This document shows, piece after piece, positions 10,701 through 21,235 of a stretch of DNA of 64,000 bases. Numbering within the stretch: the first letter of the stretch is position 1; every line of letters starts with the position of its first letter. Made by a program: the position numbers and the translations under genes. The stretch is from Chimonanthus salicifolius (lineage: Eukaryota; Streptophyta; Magnoliopsida; Laurales; Calycanthaceae), in NCBI GenBank assembly GCA_013350335.1, contig CM023542.1, forward strand, positions 2,232,001 to 2,296,000, read 5' to 3'. A model generated the notes under the pieces. The model did not search any database, had not been told where the DNA came from, and worked only from the letters and a program-made list of their open reading frames with translations.

Positions 10701-12473
10701 CAACAAGGAAGAATCATGTGGCCAAGAGGCATCTATAAGATAGATGTGCAAAGGGTAGCACCAATGGAAAAGAAAATCAAGGAATGACATTGGAGATGGG
10801 AGCGGCACATACTTGGAGATCAAAAACAACTACTGTAAGATAATAAATGTTGGAAGTACAAGATAATAAGAGGTGAAGGGCATGGAATAAAAAACTCAGA
10901 AGAAACAACTTAGATTCTTGAAGAATAGAGATTTTTTCACCATACTGAGTTGATTGTGGATGTAAAACCAACAGATTGCACTTCTATAGATGGAAGAAGT
11001 GTAGTTGATGATGGTGACAATAACGTGTATTTAGTGATGTGACTTGGACATAAAACGCCTAAGATTACACAGTAACCACTAAGAATAGTGTTTACCAATG
11101 CTAGGAAACTGTAAGCTTGGGGAATGCAAGTTTAAGAGAGCAGGAGAGAGTGACTGATAAAGGGTGATATTCACCATTGAGGCAGGAGAGAGTGCGGTGC
11201 AAGCAAGAGAGAGCTCTTAGTGTACCCGTTATTCTGAAGAGAAAGATATATTTAGTGATAATCTACTTACTGCCAAACGCTATGATCAAAATGTCCAATT
11301 TTCTAGAGATTGGAATCTCCAATCTCAGGGGATTCATGGATGCCAAACATGTTCAGGGTGATGATGACAATGATTGGCTTTAATGATCAACATTGAGATT
11401 CTCTCCTTTTCCCATTTTCCATGGGCTGGACATGACTGTCACTAGCCCATACTGGTCCACAATGACATATATTTGCACTTTTTATGGCAATGATCATAAT
11501 CAGAACAAAATTATGAATTGATTCACTACTCATATAGAGAGTTCCAAATGTTAATCCCACGAGGAAGATAAGTTGAATATACGGCTTTTGAGTGTGGGAT
11601 TGATGAATCTTGATAAGTTTAAATTGATTGCAGTGCATGAGCAAAAATCCAATTCTAGTATAGATGAGTAAATTTGAGGCATTATATCTAGTATGATTCT
11701 ACCAGCGAACAAAATCCAATTCTGTTGCCCCAACAAATTGCGCTGGTAGGAGACACATTTGGGCAATCTCAACCGTTGATCCAGAGTGCCCACTCAAAAA
11801 TTGCACCACTACAGCAAGGTTTCACGGGGAAAAAGACAGTAGAAAAGGGTCATACCCAGAATCGATGAGACGTAGACTCTGCAGAAGGAACGGGTAATGC
11901 AATCACGGAAACATCAGCTGTAGCAATCGGAGACAAGAAATTGGGATCATCAGCACACGTTGCATCCAACGAGAGGCGGAGCGCCAGTGCAAGTTGCAGC
12001 TGGTAGCTCTCCTCCGTCTGCTGCGCCCAGCTCTTTGATGAAGAAGATGAAGACCCACTCGCTACTGCAGCGGCGGCGGCGGCGGCGGCAGCCATGGGCC
12101 CTTCTTCCTGGAAATTAGTAAAAAGGAGATCAGTTTCGTTGGCGGCAACGGGAGGCATGGTGGGGAGGTAGTAGTCTCCGGAGAGAGGGGCTCCGTCACC
12201 GAAGCTGCTACCGCTGGACTGGCGCTGCATAGTGATGGAGGGGTAGTGCGATCCAATCCGTCCGTTGGGAAGAGTCGTGTCGATGAAGCAATCGACGGAA
12301 CTGTCTGTCTTTCCCTTGTTGTTCTTGTCAGAGGAGAGAGATTCGAAGAATTGAGGAGGTGGGGCCGCAGGTGCAGGTGCTGATGAATGGAATTTCAGCT
12401 GATGATGGTGTTGGGGTTCGTCCGGGAATTGGGTGAGGAGGGAGTAATTGGACCGACGGCCTGGAATTTCCAT
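1552..12473 (-). CDS. CTR1: CTR1-like Raf-type MAPKKK, N-terminal regulatory exons (partial gene)
   Basis: Five coding exons on the minus strand: 12473-11856, 7258-6960, 6863-6719, 3575-3472 and 1760-1552. All joins are GT-AG and keep the frame. They give about 458 residues matching the start of plant CTR1, the Raf-like kinase that works with ethylene receptors at the ER and represses ethylene signalling through EIN2. Visible landmarks are the start MEIPGRRSNYSLLTQF, QRQSSGSSFG, and the EDR1/CTR1 domain from SWAQQTEESYQLQLALALRL through CADDPNFLSP, SGCLSYYDKVPDGFY, EEVVDQLAKLVCSRMG, SLAVGLCRHRALLFK, CRIAKGCKYC and EYLVDLIGNPG to GPSSLSISSPLR and LAKQYFSD. No kinase exon is seen, so it should lie left of base 1. 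Exon 1 adds a 9-alanine run (12068-12094) and a serine run. Intron 1 (4.6 kb) and intron 3 (3.1 kb) are enlarged by transposons, but all five exons are intact. EDR1-type relatives are less likely because the N-terminus is CTR1-specific. Confidence 0.93.
3472..3575 (-). CDS. CTR1: CTR1-like exon 4
   Basis: It is 104 nt long and too short to show as a free-standing ORF. Reading the minus strand after acceptor TGTAG gives VLADAIDLPCRIAKGCKYC followed by CSEDASSCLVQFGSDR. This matches the CTR1 stretch that follows HRALLFK. The donor is GTATCT, and the split Arg codon is completed by exon 5. Confidence 0.9.
3918..6063 (+). mobile_element. Degenerate Ty1/copia-like retrotransposon remnants (three LTR copies) in CTR1 intron 3
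   Basis: Three related ~480-bp blocks start near 3918, 4707 and 5585. They share GCAAGTCCTAGTTGGGA-like text, AAGTTCACATCTACG-like text and, in the last two, an end in ...CAACA (5188, 6063). After the middle block comes a degenerate primer-binding site (TTGGTACAAAGC, compare TTGGTATCAGAGC). A reading frame from 5346 begins MDSTTLNAKFEVDKFDG, which resembles the start of copia gag; it stops after about 36 residues. The internal region is only about 400 bp, so the element is a deletion derivative. The first block is split by the LINE at 4115-4304. No target duplication was found. Confidence 0.55.
4115..4304 (-). mobile_element. 5'-truncated LINE tail (RNase H end, 3' UTR, poly-A)
   Basis: Read on the minus strand, the insert codes for VAWAPRSVNTAADALARQGL before a stop. 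This is typical of the C-terminal end of the RNase H domain of plant LINEs. A short 3' UTR and a poly-A tail follow (poly-T at 4111-4121 on the plus strand). An 18-bp perfect target-site duplication, TTAAATAAATTTGATTTT, flanks it at 4097-4114 and 4305-4322. The structure shows a target-primed insertion. It sits inside an older copia-like LTR copy. Confidence 0.85.
6719..6863 (-). CDS. CTR1: CTR1-like exon 3
   Basis: A 96-base intron separates it from exon 2. It codes for GTASIGESDL, WKECIEILKD and the conserved LPMGSLAVGLCRHRALLFK, and ends in phase 0 before GTAAAT. The short intron is the only compact one in this gene. Confidence 0.9.
6960..7258 (-). CDS. CTR1: CTR1-like exon 2
   Basis: It follows acceptor CTACCAG and begins VSGCLSYYDK. 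It continues through GRIPSIESLRAIDSS to EVVDQLAKLVCSRMG and ends in phase 2 at a GTGAGT donor. It is 299 nt long with no stop, and covers the middle of the EDR1/CTR1 domain. Confidence 0.92.
7378..7512 (-). mobile_element. tRNA-derived SINE, family C
   Basis: On the minus strand a box-A-like TAGCACAACTAGT is followed by a box-B-like GGGTTTAAGTCCC, as in a tRNA-related SINE head. A related copy in the same orientation is at 46595-46725. It lies in CTR1 intron 1. Ends and target duplication were not resolved. Confidence 0.4.
8331..8871 (+). mobile_element. TRIM element with two unlike LTRs (CTR1 intron 1)
   Basis: LTR 1 is 8331-8527 (TGTAATACCC...GTCGTCACA) and contains CCCACATCGG and a TATA-like CTTTATATGAGG. 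A degenerate primer-binding site follows (GATATTAGAG, compare GGTATCAGAG), then about 80 bp of internal DNA. LTR 2 is 8621-8871 (TGTAATGGCT...GTCGTTACA). AAAAT occurs on both sides (8326-8330 and 8872-8876) as a 5-bp target duplication. The element has no coding capacity, as expected for TRIMs. The LTRs agree well only in their 3' halves, so it may be a chimera. Confidence 0.75.
9011..9228 (+). mobile_element. tRNA-derived SINE, family B, with target duplication
   Basis: The head has a box-A-like TTGGCTTGACCA and a box B GAGTTCGACTC. The body carries GGATTAGTCGGATAAAGACC, an end typical of several plant SINEs, and a short A-rich tail. AAAAATACC is duplicated on both sides (9002-9010 and 9229-9237). 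It is non-coding and lies in CTR1 intron 1. Confidence 0.8.
9240..11855 (-). other. Rest of CTR1 intron 1
   Basis: This is AT-rich intron DNA without a recognisable gene. It includes a GAT trinucleotide run (9759-9775) and a poly-T tract at 9833-9845. Short ORFs here have no family features and are unlikely to be coding. Confidence 0.5.
11856..12473 (-). CDS. CTR1: CTR1-like exon 1 (start codon to ...HRFW)
   Basis: This exon codes for 206 residues. The ATG is at 12473-12471 and the donor follows the TGG codon (GTATG at 11855-11851). It carries the conserved N-terminus, a GCC-repeat-encoded alanine run, a serine run and the start of the EDR1 domain. It ends in phase 0. Confidence 0.92.
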
Positions 12474-12660
12474 CAGACAATTTCTCCGCCAGCGTCAGCT
12501 ACATTTGGCGGCTGCTACTGTTGTTGCTAGAATTGCTGCTGATGCTGATGCGGTTTCGGTGACGGTGACGGTAGCGGCGTCGGCAGAGAGAGTTGAAGAT
12601 GACGACCGGCTTCACAGTTGAAGTCTTTCGGGCCCTTCCGAGTGTAGCACTAATCTGGGA
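12474..12660 (-). promoter_or_regulatory. Probable 5' UTR and promoter of the CTR1-like gene
   Basis: This GC-rich stretch lies directly upstream of the ATG on the minus strand, with CAGCAGCAA- and GTCACCGTCACC-like short repeats. It differs sharply in composition from the AT-rich DNA beyond about 12680, which fits a transcribed leader. No clear TATA box was identified. Confidence 0.4.
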
Positions 12661-14040
12661 GAAATTAAAAATCGGCACTCATGGTTGTTGTTAACAATTC
12701 GGTACGGAGCGGAAATAGGTTTTATAAGGTTGGATTTTTCTTTAAAAAATATCATTAAAAATTCAGCATAAAAAATTCGGATAAATTAGTATTTAAAAGT
12801 AACATTTTAATCTGCTTTACATTAATTTTTTTAAATATTTTAAATTAAAGTAAAGACATAAAACTATATTTTTAATTCAATTGTGTTTTAAATATAAATT
12901 TTAGAAGAAAAATATTAACATACTTTAGGTAAAAAAATATAACCAAATAATTGTAATTTTTTTCTTTTTATCCTTTTCTAAATGATCAATGTTAAGAATT
13001 ACAGTAATTACTTTGAAAAAAGAAATGAATATGTTTAAGTATGTATTTCTATAATATAAAAGGGATTTTTTTTTCAATAATTTAAAATTTGTAATTTTAG
13101 ATGACATTGCCCTAAAAAAATTATTTAGGTTAGAATGCTTGTGCGCCCATTGACATTTTTTATGAAAAAGCCCTTGATGGGGTAGCGCATATTCACATTT
13201 CTCTTTTAAATAAATATTTAAACCCGATCTACAAGCATTCAAAGTCTTACGTACTCGGATTTGACAAACAACGCATCAATTCACCTCTTGTAGATATTGC
13301 ATTCACTCTCATGTGCTAGCACATAAACTCGCTAATGCATAAAATCAATCATTAGCATATTAACTTTTTACTTAGCACGGTAACTCAGTCGTTAGCACAT
13401 TAGTTCTATCGCTATCGCATTAATTCATCCGCTTTACTTATCCAATGTAGTTGCCTCGTTTACCTAGTGCATGTCTTTAATAATATAAATATGTCACTGT
13501 TGTAGAAAAATTAAAACTAGAGGATTCACCTCATTTACCTAATGCATGTCTTTAACAATATAAATACCTCATTGTTATAGAAAAATAATGATTTTGAAAG
13601 ATATGACAGAAATTCTATTATATTTGTATCTAAAAATAGAAATTTTTGTATAAGAATTATGAATTTAGAAAATTTCACTCACGAAGCACGTGCCTCTTAC
13701 TAATTTCATGTAATTCCACATGAAGAAGATGACACTGCCTTGCAATGATTGTTGACACTACTAATGTTATTTCCAACATAATGAAAGTTTGTGTCGTGCA
13801 AAATTTGAATTAAAAAATGCAAAAAAAGAAATCAAAGCTGGACACCAAGAGGGGCCAAAAGCAAGCCAAGCCAAGCCAAACCAAGCCAAAGAGACCCCTG
13901 TGATTTCTCTTTTTTACAACGGGCTCTCGACAAAAGAAGAAAGTTGAGCAGGATCTAATGAAAATAGGAAGTTTTCATTTTCCATCCAAAATTGGAGCCA
14001 ATCTCAACAGTTTGCACTTTGGCTTATGCTAATAGTATAT
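12661..14040. other. Intergenic AT-rich spacer with degenerate repeats
   Basis: No gene is seen. At 13300-13440 there is a degenerate series of GCTAATGCATAAAATCA-like units; the reverse complement of this series appears at 43240-43400. A 75-bp period tandem duplication runs from 13455 to about 13600. A (CCAAG)n-type run is at 13861-13890. Confidence 0.5.
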
Positions 14041-14320
14041 GGGTGGCAATATTACCACGGGTATTTTGTATAATCCGAAACGAGTTTTACTATATTGCCT
14101 ATTTTGACCTTCGAATCGACTTGTCAAACTACTGACTGGATCACTAACTCTTCTACTGTGATATAAATAGGCTCACTGGATCACTGACCGGGATCATTGA
14201 AATTTATTTAAGTGACACTGTTTTTTCATACAGAATAACAAATTAGATCACTGACCGGCTCACTGAATTTTTTTTTAAATGCTTTCGTACGATAGTGAAA
14301 AGGCAAAATAAGCAATACCC
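14041..14320 (+). mobile_element. MITE of the GGGTRGCAAT family, copy 1
   Basis: It begins GGGTGGCAATATTACCACGG and ends AAGCAATACCC. Inner arms TATATTGCCTATTTTG and its near reverse complement GGCAAAATAAGCAATA give a terminal inverted repeat. Related elements are at 26200-26464 and 37326-37701. It is non-coding. The core holds GATCACTGACCGG-like repeats that are also seen in the 26.2-kb copy. Confidence 0.5.
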
Positions 14321-14833
14321 TAAATCCTTTATCTCGTTCCACAAAAGTAGTATCCCGTATCTTCTTATTTTTCTCCACAAGTCAATGGAAAGTAGTACTT
14401 AAAAGACTTCATTTTCAAGCATTGATAAAAAAAAAAAAATAGCAACGATGGCTAAAACCTAGCTTGCTAATGCCCCAATATTTCTCAAATTTCATCATCT
14501 TAACTCCCAAAGAAATAAGAAATGGGTATTAACTATTGATCGAGTTTATAATGGAACATGGAATACCTCACCAAACAAAAGAAGTAAATTATTTTGTGGT
14601 TTACTCTCCGAACAACGCAACATTAGTTGAAGCATTGTCTAACAAATTGAAGAATTTCGAGTCCATGTTCTACAAATACAACTTCAACAAAGCATCAACC
14701 ATTTCTTTTCTTGTATGATGAGTGTGGACAAGTAAAAATTTTATAGTTCTTTTTTCTTTTTTTTAATCTTTGGTCATCATCAATATAATCTTTGGAGATT
14801 TAGCAGAAGCGTCAACAACACCATTCTCATCAT

Positions 14834-14966
14834 AGTCAATAATATCAGTAGTTTCAGGCATGATGAAGACTTCAATCCATGTAGTCAATAATATCAGTAG
14901 TTTTAGGCATGATGAAGGCTTCAATCCACGTGGTCAATAATATTAGTAGTTTCAGGCATGATGAAG
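14834..14966. repeat. 49-bp tandem array, interrupted in its third unit
   Basis: Units begin at 14834, 14883 and 14932 (period 49) with AGTCAATAATATCAGTAGTT. The third unit is broken after GGCATGATGAAG by the TRIM at 14967. Its remainder (ATGAAGGCATCAATCTAC) resumes at about 15254. Confidence 0.8.
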
Positions 14967-15253
14967 TGTTGGGTCTGGACTTCCAGCTCAAAAGACTAAC
15001 TTGATAGGTGGAGCTTTTCAACTCTACATAACTCCCTCTTTTTCTCTCCCTCATCGATATGAGATTCATTTGGATCCAGCAATTCCTCCTTCGAATGAGA
15101 CTCTCCGGTAGATAAATGTCGTCGGCCATCCTGGTTAGAGGATTGTTGAGCCTGGACTTCTAGCTCAAAAGACTAGCCTGATAAGTGGAGTTCTCCAGCC
15201 CCATATAACTTCCTCTTTTTCTCTCCTTCTCACTGATGTGAGACTCGTTCGTA
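14967..15253 (-). mobile_element. TRIM element (second family), inserted in the 49-bp array
   Basis: There are two ~115-bp terminal repeats at 14967-15081 and 15144-15253. Each starts TGTTG and contains AGCTCAAAAGACTA and CCTCTTTTTCTCTCC-like text. ATGAAG occurs on both sides (14961-14966 and 15254-15259). The same family is at 27659-27974, where the primer-binding site shows the minus orientation. It is non-coding. Confidence 0.65.
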
Positions 15254-15289
15254 ATGAAGGCATCAATCTACCTGTAAAACCCAGATGTT

Positions 15290-15850
15290 ATACAAGTAAA
15301 GGTGGAGAGTTAGAGAGAGAGATGAAACAAGTAAAGAAACAGATTGAGAGGAGACTGAAAAATTGAGAAAGAGAAAGATAAGAAATAGAAAAAGAAAGCC
15401 AAGAAATTGAGAAAGAAAAAGCGTTATAGAGAGATGGAGAAACAGGGAGAGAGGTAAAGAAAGAGAGAGAGAGCGGACTATCTACAGACTACGAAAAGAG
15501 GGGACGAGAAAGAGCATTGTAAATAGATGGAGGAAGAGAGAGATGTTTCAGATATAATTCAGATGATGAGTGATTAAAATTAGATTGTGATTGGATTATA
15601 ATAAATTGTAGGAGATATTATTCGTATCTTTTAATTAGAAAAATAATCTTTTGATGTAGTTTATAAAGTCAGATATTATTAAATAGAATAAACACAAAAA
15701 ATATTAGAGTGATTTTAGTGTCTCTCTCCTTCTGTATCAACTGGGTTTGAGAGAGATACAATGAGACTAGAAGAGAGAAGGAGATCGAAGAAGAGTTTCG
15801 AGAGGAGCTCATGTGAAAGAAATAGAGAGAGCGATTCACAGATGGAGAGC
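15290..15850. repeat. Purine (GA)-rich low-complexity tract
   Basis: Long imperfect GAGA/GAAA runs dominate 15300-15560 and recur at 15740-15850. No coding frame was recognised. Confidence 0.6.
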
Positions 15851-15984
15851 AAATGAAAGAGTTGGGCTTAGCATACAGAAGCGAGCCTTAGTGCGACCCA
15901 AATATTTATCGGGCCTTAAAATTTTGCTTAAGCCCGATTGAAAATTGAGTTTAAAAACGTACTTAGGCCCTGTTTTGCAAGTCA

Positions 15985-16070
15985 GACTTTTCACGCCAAG
16001 AGTTTAAATCTCGGCCGATACGTAACGGCCAAAGAAAAAAAACATTCGGCCGAATATCAGTTGTGGGCCC
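15985..16070. mobile_element. Degenerate TATCGGCCGATA-family fragment
   Basis: GAGTTTAAATCTCGGCCGAT and TTCGGCCGAATATCAG match the ends of the hAT-like MITE family seen at 33812, 62523 and 62825. Boundaries and a target duplication could not be resolved. Confidence 0.35.
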
Positions 16071-18421
16071 GAATAATAAACGATTTCTTATTTAAGTAAT
16101 TTGTAATCATAGGAATAAAATTTTCAATTAGTAAACAAATTCACTCTTAGCAATTTTCTTGGCAAAATTATATGCTTAGCATTTTTTTTTAAATTAATTT
16201 TTTTAAAGGGCATAGAAGTGTACCTTTATGAATGAGTCACACTAGTCAAACAATTCTTGAGTTAATTTGTTATTTTTCACTTAAAAGAAAGTTGTAGAGC
16301 ATGGACAATGAAACATTATCTCTTTTTTGGTAGAATAAGGGCTCTTTGTCAAGAACTTAAAAAAATAGATATTACTCTCTTTTTTCAAAAAATCAATTTT
16401 TATAAGAAGATAAAAAAATTTAATAAAAAAATAAAGACATTTTCCTCGCTTATCAAAATAATGCTACATTCGTTTCCAACAAAAATAAAGATTTTGATAT
16501 CAACAATAAAACATAAGATTTTCATGTCTTAAGTAACACAAATTAGATCTTATAGCAGCTATTGAATGACAAGAATCAAACCCAAATATATTTTTCTATA
16601 GAATTATTATTTACCTCGAAGAAATAAAAATAATAGTCTCTTAGAGATATTTACTGATCAAATTATATAAGATGTTCCAACTTGGTAGGTCTTAAAGAAT
16701 TCTCCCAAAATGATTTCATATTCAGTTTCTAAAGTCGCATATATTTTAGTGAATCATATTTCATCATGTTATGTCTAGGCCAGGTTGTTGTGTTAGTTGT
16801 AACACTTTTCTTGTTTCAGACTTTGAATTGGTAATGAGATGATTGGTAAACTAGAAAAAACCTAGAACCAACCATCCTTTGACCATGATTTTTAATCGGT
16901 TTCTAGTATTAGGTTTTGACGTATAATTGCATGGATTCCATACTTCTTTACTATTTTCAACTTCAATTACTACTATAATTTATAATTAAGTAAAACTCTA
17001 CTGGACTCGACTTATCTTAGTTGGATTAGACTTGCTCACCGAGTCAAGTTTGTCACTTAGTCTGATTTAGGAGTTAGATTGGACTTGAGTTGATCACTTT
17101 AAATGAACTTTAAGCTTATTTCGAATTCAATGCTCCATTCAGAAAAAAAAAATTGTTTATTTTTATGTTGAAACTGAATAAGCTAGTGAGTTAAGTTAAG
17201 ACCGACCCATTTAATCTTCATATGGTCAATGAGTTTTAGTAACTTGAATATGAGTAGTATTGATACTTAGTGAGATTGAGTTGGATTTTGATAAATACGA
17301 TCCAACCTATATAAAAAATAGTTGTGCTTAGCCCAACTTGACCTGACTTGGTAATTTGAATTGTATAATCTAACCCGATCCGACCTATTACCTAGAATCC
17401 AACCCGACTTGTTTTAACCCCTATAAAAAAAAAACCAACTTAAAATAAAAGACGAAAAAACAAAAAAAAAAAAACAAAATAGTTAGGATCTTTTTCGTCC
17501 TCTTTTGTTTAGACGAGGCAAGACTCTGATGATGGCCGGTGGCAGAGAACCATCTTCGATCCTAATCCCAAAGTTGAAGCATCAGACACAAATAGAGAAT
17601 CAATGACAACTGGTGATATGACAGGAGAGCCGGAGAGGATCTAGAGTTGGAGAGGATTGAGAGGAGAGAGGACAGAGAGTCAAGGAAAGAGCAACCGCCG
17701 CTAGTCAATGAGAGAGGGATCGTCACCGGTCACAAGGAATCAAGGAGAGAGAGATCGTTATCATCGTCGAGAAAGGAAAGGTTAGGGATCATGATCGGAG
17801 TGTGTGTGTGAAGAGAGAGAATGAGAAGACGAGAAGGGATGATTGGAGTGAGTGAGCGATCGAGAGAAGAGAAGACAACAAAGAAGAAAATCAAGGGCTT
17901 TAGGGCGTTGCTGGTTTGAAGGTGGAAGTTGTATATATATTCGACGTGGGTTGAATCGGATTAAGTTGGATCAGGTTGATTCAATTTTAAAAAGCTGAGT
18001 CCAACCCAACTTGAATTTAATATGAATTTTATTTTCTTCAACCAAATCCAACTCTAAATTTAGAAATATTCAACTCAATAACCTATTTTTCAAATTGGGT
18101 CACGTGAGGCTGGCTAACACTCACCCCAAATTTCACCCCTAAATATAAGCTTATAAATAAAGCTCATTGGTTGAAACATCGTAATATGAGTTTGCAATAA
18201 GCCGGTCAAAGATATGGAGATCCATATTATATTTGCTCTGAAGTCTAAAGAAGGCCTTGGTCCTGTAGATTGTTGGCAAGCGTTGTAATTTAATGCCATT
18301 GTTCTTTTCAATCCACGTGAACAGGTGAAGCAGATGAAAAACCTAAAAGAAATATTATACGGTCACGATTCGTTGGCAAGTTGCGACTGTTTGATCAAGG
18401 GCCACTGATTACTACGAACAT
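16071..18421. other. Intergenic spacer with GGGTTGGGTCGG-type degenerate repeats
   Basis: No gene was recognised. At 16960-17425 and 17930-18141 the text is built of CAACCCGACTTGA-like words and both parts end in ACCCCTA. This resembles the termini of the inverted-repeat element at 57108-58831, so decayed relatives are likely. A GA-rich block lies at 17620-17880. Confidence 0.4.
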
Positions 18422-18579
18422 TTGTAGCTCAACTGGTTGCCTCTTGTCTCAAGAAATGGGAGGTTGCGGGTTCGAGCTCCCATGGTCGAACCTTGGTCTG
18501 TCTTAGGTGCAGTGAACTCATCTGTAGGAGTTTTAATAGGACTGTGTCTGAGTTTTTCACACGTTAATCTAAAAAAAAA
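18422..18579 (+). mobile_element. tRNA-derived SINE, family A
   Basis: Box A GTAGCTCAACTGG and box B GGGTTCGAGCTCCC are about 40 bp apart. The body ends TTTTTCACACGTTAATCT followed by nine A. At least seven copies or fragments of this family occur in the window, and the one at 54324 has a clear target duplication. Not a tRNA gene, because no cloverleaf can be closed. Confidence 0.7.
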
Positions 18580-18941
18580 GTATCAGATTCATCTATATCA
18601 GTTAGAATTTGCGATATCATCTAACATTTAAACTATTTACTGAATAATAATATATATTTTTTAAAGAATTAAATAAAGAAGTAAAATTTGAAAAATTATT
18701 TATTAATAATCATTTTAGTTTTTGACAATGATGTCAATGCTGTTGTTGATTGAATAATAATATACAATATAATTGAATAGATTTAAACAAAAAATTATTT
18801 CCATTTGCCCAGAGTGAGGTGAAACCATTTCTTATAACTCTATTTAGATTGAGATAGTGAGAAAGACAAAATTATCAGTTTAATATTTTCCACATCATCA
18901 AAATATCTTCAAACAAAAAATCTATTTCGCATAGTGACAAC

Positions 18942-19328
18942 CAGGGGTTGAAAATTCGGCCGATAAATTTCTCTCTCCTCTTTTTTTTTAAATATTTCCA
19001 TTTTTTATTTTTTATTTTTTTGAATTAAAAAATAAATAAAAACCCAAAAGAAAACTGATTTTTTCAAAAAAAAAATTAAAAACGTAAATGTCGGCCAAGA
19101 TATCGACTCGGACCCACAGCCATTTTGATTTTTTTTTTAAAAAAAAAAAAACAGACCGATATAAATCATATCGGCCGATATCAGACCGATTTATATTACC
19201 GATATATTGACCGAGATGTAGTTCATACGACCGGTACAATACGTATCGGCCAATATAGATCGGCACTGAAAAATCGATATATATATATCAGCTGATATGA
19301 AACAGTATCAATCGATATCTGTACCCTG
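18942..19328 (+). mobile_element. hAT-like MITE with TATCGGCCGATA motifs, intact
   Basis: It begins CAGGGGTTGAAAATTCGGCC and ends ATATCTGTACCCTG. An exact 8-bp duplication GTGACAAC lies at 18934-18941 and 19329-19336. An 8-bp duplication with CAGGG/CCCTG ends is the mark of the hAT superfamily. It has no coding capacity. The right half is packed with CGATAT, CGGCCGATAT and CAGACCGATAT words, perhaps subterminal transposase-binding repeats (inference). Confidence 0.8.
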
Positions 19329-19339
19329 GTGACAACTAT

Positions 19340-21235
19340 CTTGCATGTGTGACGCTGAAACCATTTCTTTCTTCTTGGGTTCCCTTTTATTTGAAAAATT
19401 ATCACTCTCATTGTCAACATAAATTTAGGAAATTTTGTCTTAAAAGACATGTGGAGAGATGCATAAAACCTAACATAGAGAATTTATTAGTACGGTTCAA
19501 AAGGCAAACAGGTAGATGGAAAGAGGGACTGTATTTCAATAATAGGCTCAAGGTCAAACCCCACGAGAGAGTAAATAGGGTTGATTTTGTTGATTGTTTG
19601 CCTCCAATCTTCCAAGTCAAAGCAACGGCGATCACACATGAGTATTGAGTAGACAAAATTGAGATACCTCTCTGTTGGTCAAGATTTATTCCATTAAAAA
19701 CTTTGACTCTTGCACTCTGACATCCCCATTAAGGGAAATTGGAAAAAAAAAAAAAAATTCCAACCCCATTTCTAACTATAATACTAAGGTTACGTTTGAA
19801 TGGGAGATAAATTTTGGTAAGGAGTTATTTTATATAATATGAAAACTTCACTCTTGAAAATGATTTTCAAAAGTTGAGGAAGAGAGGTAAAAAAATCGAT
19901 TTTTTACCCTCTCTCCATTACCTCATCCAAATGCAGCTCAAGATACATTAGTTGGGAGCTGTATCGCACCATCAATGAATTCTTTTTTTATTCAAAGTCT
20001 TCGGTATTCACTTAAACTGTTTGTTATCAAGTGTATAAGTCTTCTCAATAAATTAGTGGCTTCCCTGGACTTGAAAACAAGTTGAAAGTGAGATAGAACA
20101 CCGAGACTTAAACAAATGCAAACTCAATTTGTATTAATGAACGTAGAGAAGTATAAGACTTCCACATTATTAAAGTTATCCAACAAATTTCGAAACTAAA
20201 TTCTACTCTTTTCCAAACTCTCCTCTCTCAAGCTCATAAGGTGTTGAGGTATTATGAACAAGTGACCTCTCCACCTCCTTTTTATAGTTAAATCTTGGAG
20301 CATAAAGGATTAAGATTATGCCAAGTGGTATCATCTTACACTCTATGAAACCGCTAAGACATCATTCTAGGACATTTAAAGAATCTCTACGCCTACCACA
20401 CTCTACTAGATCCTATAAACACTACTACATTCTTCCATAAACTTCTACAAGACTTCAAACATTTCTAGTATCTTCTAACTACTCTACTATCTTCTAACTA
20501 CTCTTCCATAATAGATTTGAATTATTTAAACTTCCATTGATCATTTTCTTAGCAATATATAAAGTACTTGACAGCATTTCATAAATCCTAGATGTTGAAA
20601 AGTCAATTATTATAAATCTTCTCATTTACTTTGTATTTGACGGTGGCTTAATGAAGTGTTAAATATTAATAAGATTAAGATTCTCTAATGTGTTTCTGGC
20701 TAGAAGATTGTATTGTTTGTAGACGTTGTGGATTTTTTTTTTAATCTAACTTGGTTATTCACATGGTTGTCGGTTGATCAATTGCCATTAGCCTCAAAGA
20801 TTTTTTAAAAAAAAGGAAAAACTCATTGATTGAAAAAACCTAATTGAGTTGCATTCCAATTTAATGCATAATTATGCATTAAACCACAATATTACACTTT
20901 GCCCAATATTTTGGAGTGCCATTTGATTAAGTGGTTTAGAGCTCCCAACAATTAACTCCTTAAATGTTAATTTACTTCACATAGAGTACCAGGCACTTCA
21001 AAATATAAGTAGAAAAAGTTCAGTCTAGACTAATTATTATAAGGTGAAGATTTTAACTTCGATAATGATACGTGTACCATGAGTTTTGACCATGGTGTAT
21101 CATTTTTAAAAGAAAAAGACTATTTTACTCTCTCTTTTTGAAAGAGAGAGGAGTGAGAAGAAGAAAAGTAACGACAAAATAATCTTTTTCTTTTCAAAGT
21201 GGTGCACCCATGGTGTACAGATCATTATCCTTTTT
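19340..21235. other. Intergenic spacer, no gene seen
   Basis: The stretch is AT-rich. At 20290 the minus strand carries CTATAAAAAGGAGGTGG, a good TATA-like word in a block (about 19990-20560) with imperfect CTTCTAACTACTCT repeats. This could be a decayed LTR, but no partner was found. Confidence 0.35.

Noticed and set aside
12062..12256. Proline-rich minus-strand ORF
   Set aside because: It is another frame of CTR1 exon 1; proline codons arise from the GCC/CCG repeat.
18422..18490. Possible tRNA gene (box A and box B present)
   Set aside because: No acceptor or anticodon stem can be formed, and the unit recurs with a poly-A tail, so it is a SINE.
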